This document shows, piece after piece, positions 1 through 5,539 of a stretch of 17,038 nucleotides of DNA; position 1 is the stretch's first letter; each line of letters begins with the position of its first letter. Location of the stretch: assembly GCA_002362135.1 (NCBI GenBank), contig DETO01000099.1, forward strand, positions 1-17,038, given 5' to 3'. The position numbers and the translations under genes were made by a program. This DNA comes from Ruminococcus sp. UBA3286 (lineage in GTDB: Bacteria > Bacillota > Clostridia > Oscillospirales > Ruminococcaceae). Below the pieces are notes generated by a model, which did not search any database, was not told where the DNA came from, and was given only the letters and a program-made list of their open reading frames with translations.

Positions 1-56
1 TAAAAATCAAGCTTTTTTTGTTAGTATAATAAAATTCATGGGAAGAAACAGACGAC

Positions 57-85
57 TTGACAGAATCAATTTAAATATATATAAT
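57..85 (+). promoter_or_regulatory. Consensus sigma-A-type promoter for the solute-binding lipoprotein gene
   Basis: The -35 box TTGACA (57-62) and -10 box TATAAT (80-85) are both perfect matches to consensus, with an exact 17-base spacer. Transcription would start near position 92, leaving a leader of about 60 nt before the GTG at 151. A further TATAAT at 25-30 has no matching -35 box and is not called. Confidence 0.8.
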
Positions 86-150
86 ATGTATATGTAAGAG
101 CTTTAAATTTCATGCGAGTTTGCAGATAGGCGCGAAAGGAGTTTTGGATT

Positions 151-1593
151 GTGAATAAGCGTAAAAATATTATTACCGCAGTTATTGCTGTTTCAACTTT
201 AACGGCAGCGGTTTCGTGCAGCAGCAAAGTAACTTCCTCTCATGAAGAGAGCAACCGCTATAAAAAAACGGACGAAATTTCCGTAAGCGCAGATGCAGAT
301 AATATTGAAGAGGAAAATGCCGTCCGCAATATAGATATAAGCGGACAAACTATCACATGGCTTGCGGATTATGACCTGAATCCGCAGAATGATAGGGAGC
401 AATCTGCCGCTCTCTCGCTTTTTGAGGACGTTTACGGCGCGAAGGTCAATTTCGTTCCGACAACTTCCGAAGAAAAACTGACGCAGCTTGCTTACATGAT
501 AATTGCAGGCGAGGAAGTGGATATGTTTCCGTATGAGCCGGACGCCGTTCCGAACGGAGTTGTCAGGGGAATGTATCAGCCTCTCGATCCTTATTTCGAC
601 GTTATGGGAATGGACGAGGGAATCTGGGACGATATGAACGGCATTATCGAAATGTTTCAGTATAACGGCGAACATTATGTTGTTCCCTACGCTGTTACCG
701 ATCCGCTGATAATCACCTATAGCCGTAAAATGATAAAGGACGAGAAGCTTGACGACCCGTACAAGCTTTATCTCGACGGCAAATGGAATTGGGATAAATG
801 CATGAAGATGATGGAAAAGTTCGTTTCGGGAGCTTCGGGCGGTCAGACGAGATACGGCATAAACGGCTGGTTCGGTCAGGCAGCGTTGCAGTCTACCGGA
901 CATACGGTCGTCAATTACGACGGCGAGAAGTTTTCCAATAATATCGACGATCCCGAAATTGAAAAGGCAGAACTTTTTTTGCAGAAGATAGCAAAAAAGA
1001 ATCTTTATAATCCCGAATGGACGGGCTGTTTTCCGAATAACGGCTCGACGCTGTTTTATGCTATGGGGTCGTGGGCGCTGGGCGCTTCCAATGCCGAAAA
1101 TGAGGACGCCGATCTTATGGTAGTGCCTTTTCCGAAATCTCCCGACGCAGATAAAAATTATATAAGCTGTAATTTTTCGGCAAGAATGCTTGTGAAAAAT
1201 TCACAAAAAGGCGAAGCTGTGGCTGCATATATTAAATGTGAAAGGCTGGCTGCTATTCAGGAGGAATATAAAGAGATAGCCAAAAAGAATGCTCTTAAAG
1301 TTGAAAAAAGCTCATCGGGACGTAAAAAATCCTTTGTTACCGAAGAACAGTACGACGCTGTTCAGTCTTTCCTTGATCCCGAAAATTCCGTTCCCGTGTT
1401 TGATTTCGGATACGGCATGGGCGATAAAATGTACGGCGACGGCGATTATACTTTTGAGACCCGCGGCGTTATGGATAATCTGACGACAGTCATGCTGGAG
1501 GGCGGCGGTTCTGTGAATTCATGGGATTCGCTCCGCGACGCTGTGACGGATATAATCGACAGCGAAGTCAAGGAATTTAACAGCGGCAGATAG
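151..1593 (+). CDS. Extracellular solute-binding lipoprotein, ABC family 1 (sugar-type)
   Basis: This is a 480-residue secreted lipoprotein expected to capture a solute, probably a carbohydrate, outside the membrane and deliver it to an ABC importer. The N-terminus has a basic patch (residues 3-5), a short hydrophobic stretch (7-21) and a lipobox-like AVSC with Cys23 as the lipidation site; Ala at -3 is a weaker lipobox residue than Leu. A Ser/Asp/Glu-rich linker follows (about 24-60), then a family 1 binding-protein fold with motifs such as ITWLADYD, EEVDMFPYEPDAVP and a Trp/Tyr-rich central part. The GTG start is chosen because AAAGGAG (135-141) sits 9 bases upstream and the signal peptide begins there. 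No permease or ATPase lies beside it, so it is an orphan or uses transporter genes elsewhere. The substrate cannot be told from sequence. No convincing terminator follows the stop. Confidence 0.85.
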   Translation: MNKRKNIITAVIAVSTLTAAVSCSSKVTSSHEESNRYKKTDEISVSADADNIEEENAVRNIDISGQTITWLADYDLNPQNDREQSAALSLFEDVYGAKVNFVPTTSEEKLTQLAYMIIAGEEVDMFPYEPDAVPNGVVRGMYQPLDPYFDVMGMDEGIWDDMNGIIEMFQYNGEHYVVPYAVTDPLIITYSRKMIKDEKLDDPYKLYLDGKWNWDKCMKMMEKFVSGASGGQTRYGINGWFGQAALQSTGHTVVNYDGEKFSNNIDDPEIEKAELFLQKIAKKNLYNPEWTGCFPNNGSTLFYAMGSWALGASNAENEDADLMVVPFPKSPDADKNYISCNFSARMLVKNSQKGEAVAAYIKCERLAAIQEEYKEIAKKNALKVEKSSSGRKKSFVTEEQYDAVQSFLDPENSVPVFDFGYGMGDKMYGDGDYTFETRGVMDNLTTVMLEGGGSVNSWDSLRDAVTDIIDSEVKEFNSGR

Positions 1594-1668
1594 CGACTGT
1601 GAAACTTGTTAAAAAGTTACAAAAAATTTGTCAATAATGTAGCAATATGTAAAAATTTTCGAAAATAC

Positions 1669-1697
1669 GTGACATTTTATTCCAATTGTGATATAAT
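1669..1697 (+). promoter_or_regulatory. Extended -10 promoter upstream of the palindromic element and BIG2 gene
   Basis: GTGACA (1669-1674) lies 17 bases before a perfect TATAAT (1692-1697). TG at 1689-1690 gives an extended -10. The predicted start near 1704 places the whole palindromic element 1721-1883 inside the 5' leader of the gene at 1959, making a leader of about 255 nt. Confidence 0.7.
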
Positions 1698-1720
1698 GTA
1701 TTTTAAGGTGTAATTTATTA

Positions 1721-1883
1721 AGAGCCCGTTCAGTATCTTGGCATATGCAGATTGCGCAGTCAGATTTTTTGTCAGATTGTGCGAAAATTTTGCAGGCATA
1801 CTGGCGTATGGCAAAAAATTTGCGTGCAAGATGACGAAAAATATGCAAGCAAGATGTGTGTGCAAAGATGCTGAACGGGCTCT
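1721..1883. repeat. MITE-like full-length palindrome (element 2)
   Basis: The ends are inverted repeats: AGAGCCCGTTCAGTATCT at 1721 and its reverse complement, with one mismatch, ending at 1883. The two arms stay partly complementary along their whole length and meet at a central palindrome CATACTGGCGTATG (1797-1810), which is almost exactly the midpoint. No real open reading frame is carried. The architecture is that of a non-autonomous palindromic mobile element or an intergenic hairpin repeat. No clear target-site duplication is visible. It lies between a promoter and the BIG2 gene, so it would fold as a long hairpin in that transcript. Confidence 0.7.
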
Positions 1884-1958
1884 GTAAGAACAGTCAGATT
1901 TTTCGTCGGTTTACGGCGTTCTGTACTGCATGAAGAACGATAAAGGAAGGAAATCATC

Positions 1959-2579
1959 ATGGAGAACAACAATACAGAGAACAATAATGAGACAAGACCC
2001 AGAAAAAAAGTAACGAAAGAAATGCTCCGTAACAGGCAGCTCGGCGGAGTTGTCGTAGTTTGCCTTGTGATATTGATACTTTTTATAATCATCGCCAACA
2101 GCTGTTCAAATAGCGGAGAAAGCAAAAAAGGCGCTGATAAGGCGAAAAATACTACAACTACCTCCGCTGCGGCAACTACGACCGTACCGCTTACTACCGT
2201 TCCGATTACAACTACCAATCCTCTTGCGGCTCAGGTGCAGATAGATATGACGGAAGTGTTCCTGAACGAGGGCGAAATGAAAATGCCTTTCATCAGCGGA
2301 TATCCGGAGAATACTTCCGAAGCAAACGAGGTGTGGACTTCGCTCGATCCGACTATCGCCACTGTTGACAATTACGGTCACATTACAGGCGTTGCGCGCG
2401 GTGAAACCTTCGTTATACTCAGCTTTAACAATCTTCCCGGCGTTGAAGTCCAGATAAGAGTATCTGTTGCCGATACTTCGGCAGGCTCGGATATCGGAGT
2501 TCCTTCGCTCAGTTCTTCAGATGAAGCAGGAATCGGTACGGATACATATACCACGACCGCTCCCGCATTTACAGGTTAA
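1959..2579 (+). CDS. Membrane-anchored protein with one BIG2 (bacterial Ig-like) domain
   Basis: This 206-residue protein has an Asn/Glu-rich, then basic, cytoplasmic N-terminus (1-28), one membrane segment (about 29-47), a Thr/Ala/Pro-rich linker (about 65-88) and a BIG2-type domain (about 90-172). The domain shows the family pattern VWTSLDPTIATVD followed by GHITGVARGE. A Ser/Thr-rich tail completes the protein. The topology is a type II-like anchor with the Ig domain outside the membrane. BIG2 domains are known from surface and adhesin proteins; the actual role here is unknown. The start has AAGGAAGG about 9 bases upstream. The stop codon touches the left end of the palindromic element at 2580, so the C-terminus may have been altered by that insertion. 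Base composition resembles the neighbouring genes. Confidence 0.8.
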   Translation: MENNNTENNNETRPRKKVTKEMLRNRQLGGVVVVCLVILILFIIIANSCSNSGESKKGADKAKNTTTTSAAATTTVPLTTVPITTTNPLAAQVQIDMTEVFLNEGEMKMPFISGYPENTSEANEVWTSLDPTIATVDNYGHITGVARGETFVILSFNNLPGVEVQIRVSVADTSAGSDIGVPSLSSSDEAGIGTDTYTTTAPAFTG

Positions 2580-2740
2580 GAACCTGTCCACATAGAAAAT
2601 TCCGCACGTCTTTTCGGCAAATTTTGACGATTGCCGCGTTGAAAAAGCTCATCATACGTCAGTATGATTTCGCTTTTTCGCCTTGCCCTCGTCAAAATTA
2701 TGCTCGAAAATCCGCGCATAATTTCTATATGGACAGGTTC
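2580..2740 (+). repeat. MITE-like full-length palindrome (element 1, copy A)
   Basis: Terminal inverted repeats GAACCTGTCCA (2580-2590) and its complement (2730-2740) bound a 161-base sequence that is an imperfect palindrome end to end. The arms meet at CATACGTCAGTATG (2653-2666), the exact centre, flanked by AAAAAGC/GCTTTTT stems. TAA precedes the left end and follows the right end, which could be a 3-base target duplication; the left TAA is also the stop codon of the BIG2 gene. A second copy in reverse orientation begins at 16936. No coding capacity is seen. It may also act as a bidirectional terminator or mRNA-stabilising hairpin. Confidence 0.8.
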
Positions 2741-2749
2741 TAAATTGCA

Positions 2750-2827
2750 GACCTGCGCTTATGGTGAGAATGCGCTTTCGGCATACAATGCTGAAAATTA
2801 CGCATATCTTACTTATAAGCGCAGGTC
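2750..2827. repeat. Long inverted repeat / hairpin
   Basis: A perfect 13-base inverted repeat (GACCTGCGCTTAT at 2750-2762, complement at 2815-2827) encloses about 52 bases that also pair imperfectly, closing on a GCATACAATGC apex. It differs in sequence from the elements at 1721 and 2580. It could be a terminator-like hairpin or a further small palindromic repeat. No run of T follows it. Confidence 0.65.
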
Positions 2828-2853
2828 GTTCTTATGAAATGACAGATTTTAAA

Positions 2854-2889
2854 CCGAAAATCCGCATGACAACCTATGAGCATGAGTTC
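2854..2889 (+). repeat. Probable remnant of element 1 right end
   Basis: Starting with CCGAAAATCCGC and ending in GAGTTC, this stretch aligns with the right end of copy A (about 2704-2740), and better with the reverse complement of copy B near 16936-16973 (shared CCTATGA and AGTTCT blocks). Copy A and this remnant are both followed directly by TAAATT (2741-2746 and 2890-2895). It suggests a tandem or nested insertion of which only one end survives. Confidence 0.5.
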
Positions 2890-2946
2890 TAAATTTGTGC
2901 AAATTGCCGGTAAATACCGATTGCGTGAAAAAATTACCGAAAGCAC

Positions 2947-2975
2947 TTGATTTTTCCGTTCAAATGTGATATAAT
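2947..2975 (+). promoter_or_regulatory. Extended -10 promoter of the rimP-ribF operon
   Basis: TTGATT (2947-2952), a 17-base spacer and a perfect TATAAT (2970-2975), with TG at 2967-2968 giving an extended -10. Predicted start is near 2982, giving a leader of about 130 nt before rimP. It is the only strong promoter seen upstream of the nine-gene operon. The bases between 2890 and 2946 hold nothing else identifiable apart from a short CGGTA-AA-TACCG hairpin. Confidence 0.75.
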
Positions 2976-2991
2976 ATCATAAGATGATATT

Positions 2992-3036
2992 TATGCTAAG
3001 ACCGGAAACTTCCGGTCTTTCGATTTGTATAGCATA
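2992..3036 (+). promoter_or_regulatory. Structured operon leader with two nested stems
   Basis: A perfect 10-base stem AAGACCGGAA (2998-3007) / TTCCGGTCTT (3010-3019) sits inside an outer 7-base pair TATGCTA (2992-2998) / TAGCATA (3030-3036); the two share base 2998. It begins within about 10 nt of the predicted transcription start. Only TTT follows the inner stem directly, so it is a poor terminator as it stands. It may be an attenuator, a protein-binding leader hairpin or an mRNA-stabilising structure. NusA-operon leaders are autoregulated in some bacteria, but whether this one is cannot be read from the sequence. Confidence 0.45.
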
Positions 3037-3110
3037 TAGTCAATTCTAAGTGGGTCAACTATATATGCCCGACACTATAGCAAAGCAGCATAACAGAAAG
3101 GAGCGTCTGA

Positions 3111-3587
3111 ATGAAATTAAAAAAATTCGGCGGAACAGAACAGAAGATATACGACCTCGTCAAGCCCATTACCGACGAGCTTGGATATTACCTTTGGGAC
3201 GTGTGCTATGTCAAGGAGGGCGCGGCGTGGTATCTGCGCATTTTTATTGACTGCGACGAGGGAATAACTATCGAGGACTGCGAAAAGGTCACTGAACCTG
3301 TCAATAAGCTTCTCGATGAAAAAGATCCCATACCGCAGAGCTATACTCTTGAAATAGGCTCGGCAGGTCTCGAAAGGGAACTGCTGAAAGAGGAGCATTT
3401 TGAAGTCTGCGAGGGCGATAAGGTGCGCATTCGATTTATCAGAAGTATCGACGGCGAAAAGGAAATTGCCGCTTATCTCAAAGGCGCGGATAAAAATGAG
3501 ATCACTGTCTGCGATGAAGAGGAAAATGAAAAAAAATACCTGCTTTCGGACATCGCTTTCGTTAAGCTATGGTTTGATTTTGAATAA
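3111..3587 (+). CDS. rimP: Ribosome maturation factor RimP
   Basis: RimP binds the 30S subunit during assembly and helps late maturation of the 16S 3' domain region. The 158-residue length is usual. The N-terminal domain shows GYYLWDVCYVKEGAAWYLRI, with the family signature YTLEIGSAGLERELLKEEHF near residues 79-98 (canonical form: LEVSSPGLDRPL). The C-terminal SH3-like domain follows, containing KVRI and the LSDIAFVKLWFDF ending. The start at 3111 has AAAGGAG (3097-3103) eight bases upstream; an overlapping frame from 3050 is a shadow. It is the first gene of the operon and is followed 17 bases later by nusA, the standard bacterial arrangement. Confidence 0.95.
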   Translation: MKLKKFGGTEQKIYDLVKPITDELGYYLWDVCYVKEGAAWYLRIFIDCDEGITIEDCEKVTEPVNKLLDEKDPIPQSYTLEIGSAGLERELLKEEHFEVCEGDKVRIRFIRSIDGEKEIAAYLKGADKNEITVCDEEENEKKYLLSDIAFVKLWFDFE

Positions 3588-3604
3588 TACTGGAGGAATT
3601 TGAA

Positions 3605-4888
3605 ATGGAAAACTTTTTTGACGCGCTTAAGCTTCTTGGCGAGGAAAACAGCGTCGGGACTGACATTCTTATAGAAAAGGTCAAGACGGCAATGCTCAAG
3701 GCGGCTAAGAGAGCGTATCCACACAGCGAGGACAGAATAAGAGTGGAGATCGATCCCGCAACAAAAAAATTTGCAATGTACATCGTTCAGGAGATAATCG
3801 AAGACGAGCCGATCGATGAAAACGAAATAAATATCGCCGCCGCGAAACTTATCGATCCCAATGCCGTTATCGGCGGAAATATCCTCAAGGAGATAGATAT
3901 TTCAAAACTCGGACGAATGGCTGCGCTTTCCGCAAAACAGTCCATCAAGGGCGACCTCAGAGAGATAAGCCGCGATCAGATGCTCAATAAATTCGAGTCG
4001 AAGGAGCATGACTGCATAGTTGCGAAAGTTTCGCAGATAGAACCCGGCAGAGGTACTGCTACCGTAGTCTATGAGGGAACCGAACTTTATCTGTTCAAAA
4101 ATGAGCAGATTCCGAATGAAGTTCTTAAGGAAGGTCAGACTGTAAAGGTGTTTATCACGGGCATCGTCGGCAAGACCAAAAAGCCGATAATCAAGATCTC
4201 GCGTACTCACAAAGATCTCGTAAAGCGCCTTTTTGAAATGGAAGTCCCCGAAATTTACGACGGAACGGTCGAGGTCAAGTCTATTTCCCGTGAGGCAGGC
4301 TCTCGCACCAAGATCGCTGTATGGTCGAAAGACAGCAACGTTGACGCTGTCGGCGCTTGCATCGGCCCGAAGAGATCGCGAGTTACCGCTATCGTGAACG
4401 AATTGAGCGGCGAAAAGATAGACGTTATCCCGTGGAGCGAAATTCCCGAGGAATTTATTGCGCGCGCTCTCGCTCCTGCGGAAGTGCTGAAAACTATTGT
4501 TACTTCGGCAGAGGAGAAAAGCTGCACGGTAGTTGTACCGAACGATCAGCTTTCGCTTGCGATAGGAAAAGCAGGTCAGAATGCTAAACTTGCCGCGAAG
4601 CTTACGGGCTATAAGATCGATATAAAGCCGCAGTTCGACAGTATCACGGGCGAGGCCGCTCCCGAACTAAGCGACGATTTCAAGATTGCGGAGAAAGTAA
4701 CCGAGGAAGTTTCCGAAGTTAAGGAAAATAATGATACAGAAATTTCGGCTGAGGAAGTTATTGAGGAAAATCAGACTGAAGAGTCCGCAGCTGAAGAAAT
4801 TGCAGAGACTGCTGAAAATACCGAAGAAGCTGCCGCAAATGAGGAGCAGTCCGAAGAAGAGTCCGATGCGGACAACGCTGAGGAATAA
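3605..4888 (+). CDS. nusA: Transcription termination/antitermination factor NusA
   Basis: NusA binds RNA polymerase and nascent RNA, modulating pausing, termination and rRNA antitermination. Domains in order: N-terminal polymerase-binding domain (about 1-125), S1 domain (about 132-198, starting near HDCIVAKVSQIEPG), KH1 (about 205-285, with GACIGPKRSRV and VNELSGEKIDVIPW) and KH2 (about 300-343, with the intact GKAG loop at 321-324, SLAIGKAGQNAKLAAKLTG). A very acidic Glu/Asp/Ala-rich tail of about 84 residues (344-427) follows. This tail is not the pair of acidic repeats seen in E. coli and looks disordered. One oddity: the KH1 loop reads G254-P-K-R257 instead of the usual GxxG. The start has GGAGG (3592-3596) upstream, and the gene lies 17 bases after rimP. 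Confidence 0.97.
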   Translation: MENFFDALKLLGEENSVGTDILIEKVKTAMLKAAKRAYPHSEDRIRVEIDPATKKFAMYIVQEIIEDEPIDENEINIAAAKLIDPNAVIGGNILKEIDISKLGRMAALSAKQSIKGDLREISRDQMLNKFESKEHDCIVAKVSQIEPGRGTATVVYEGTELYLFKNEQIPNEVLKEGQTVKVFITGIVGKTKKPIIKISRTHKDLVKRLFEMEVPEIYDGTVEVKSISREAGSRTKIAVWSKDSNVDAVGACIGPKRSRVTAIVNELSGEKIDVIPWSEIPEEFIARALAPAEVLKTIVTSAEEKSCTVVVPNDQLSLAIGKAGQNAKLAAKLTGYKIDIKPQFDSITGEAAPELSDDFKIAEKVTEEVSEVKENNDTEISAEEVIEENQTEESAAEEIAETAENTEEAAANEEQSEEESDADNAEE

Positions 4889-4890
4889 TT

Positions 4891-5169
4891 ATGAAGTCGG
4901 TTAAAATACCAATGAGAATGTGCCTTGGATGCGGTGAAATGAAGCCGAAAAAAGAGCTGATGCGCGTTGTGAAATCTCCGGAGGGCGAGATAAGCCTTGA
5001 TTTTACGGGAAAGAAAAACGGCAGAGGCGCATATATCTGCCGCAGCGAGGAATGCTTCAAAAAGGCGCGTAAAATGCGCAGATTTGAAAAATCATTCTCA
5101 TGCAAAATAGAAGAGAGCGTTTATGAGGTGATGACCGATGAACTCAGAAAAGAAACGAAAAACGGCTGA
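4891..5169 (+). CDS. ylxR: YlxR family RNA-binding protein (DUF448; RnpM)
   Basis: This 92-residue basic protein has the YlxR hallmarks: PMRMCLGC near the start (Cys11, Cys14) and GRGAYIC with later EEC (Cys50, Cys55), then a Lys/Arg-rich helix. The family is a small nucleic-acid-binding fold. In B. subtilis the homologue has been linked to RNase P regulation, which is knowledge from the literature and not visible here. The gene begins two bases after the nusA stop, with its ribosome binding site (GAGG, 4880-4883) inside the end of nusA, so translation is probably coupled. Its 3' end overlaps ylxQ by 32 bases. Confidence 0.92.
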   Translation: MKSVKIPMRMCLGCGEMKPKKELMRVVKSPEGEISLDFTGKKNGRGAYICRSEECFKKARKMRRFEKSFSCKIEESVYEVMTDELRKETKNG

Positions 5170-5449
5170 TCTGCTGTCAATCTGCATTAAAGCGGGCAGA
5201 GCGGTCAAGGGCTTTGACAGCGCAAAGGAAGCCGTCGTCGGCGGAAAAGCATTCTGTGTACTTATCGCTGCCGACGCTTCTCCGAAAACCGCCAAGGAGA
5301 TTCGTTTTTTCTGCGAAAAAGCCAATGTTGCGGCATATGACGTTCTTCTGGAAAAATCGGATATAGGCAGACTGTGCGGAAAAGAGACCGCCGTACTTGC
5401 CGTATGCGACGAGGGCTTTGCAAAGGGATTCGGTAAATCATTGTTATAA
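5138..5449 (+). CDS. ylxQ: YlxQ, L7Ae-family K-turn RNA-binding protein
   Basis: This 103-residue L7Ae/L30e-type protein binds kink-turn RNA; its cellular RNA partner is not settled. Matching features are a Lys/Arg-rich start leading to LLSICIKAGRAVKGFDS, the family motif AGRAVKG then a Gly-rich strand and VLIAADASPKT, and a C-terminal AVLAVCDEGFAKGF. The start at 5138 overlaps the last 32 bases of ylxR. GAGGTGAT (about 5125-5132) upstream supplies a plausible ribosome binding site. The arrangement nusA-ylxR-ylxQ-infB is typical of Firmicutes. Confidence 0.9.
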   Translation: MNSEKKRKTADLLSICIKAGRAVKGFDSAKEAVVGGKAFCVLIAADASPKTAKEIRFFCEKANVAAYDVLLEKSDIGRLCGKETAVLAVCDEGFAKGFGKSLL

Positions 5450-5539
5450 ACAGACCTTATCGGAAGTTTCCGAGAAAGTCTCATACATTCGTTTTCACGG
5501 CTGCAATATTGCAGCAGATAATAAGGAGGAATTCCGCCT
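5450..5539 (+). promoter_or_regulatory. Structured intergenic leader of infB
   Basis: The gap holds a hairpin TCGGAA-GT-TTCCGA (5460-5473), enclosed by AGAC/GTCT, and a perfect 16-base palindrome GCTGCAATATTGCAGC (5500-5515), then AAGGAGG (5523-5529) as the infB ribosome binding site. The site itself lies in a near-palindromic context GGAGGAATTCCGCC. No promoter is evident. It may act in mRNA processing or translational control of infB. This is the only sizeable gap in the operon. Confidence 0.4.

Noticed and set aside
199..903. Long minus-strand open frame within the solute-binding protein gene
   Set aside because: It is antisense to a well-supported gene, has no family features and no ribosome binding site; it reflects codon bias.
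1594..1640. Terminator after the solute-binding protein gene
   Set aside because: Only a 5-base AACTT/AAGTT pairing with no solid T-tract; too weak to call.
1772..2218. Minus-strand open frame spanning element 2 and the BIG2 gene
   Set aside because: It crosses a palindromic repeat and the antisense of a Thr-rich region (giving Val-rich runs); no sensible domain or start signal.
1721..2895. CRISPR array
   Set aside because: The repeats are palindromic, few, unequal in spacing and of different types; no regular direct repeat-spacer pattern and no cas genes.
3050..3250. + strand open frame overlapping the rimP start
   Set aside because: It overlaps rimP in another frame, has no ribosome binding site, and loses sense inside rimP.
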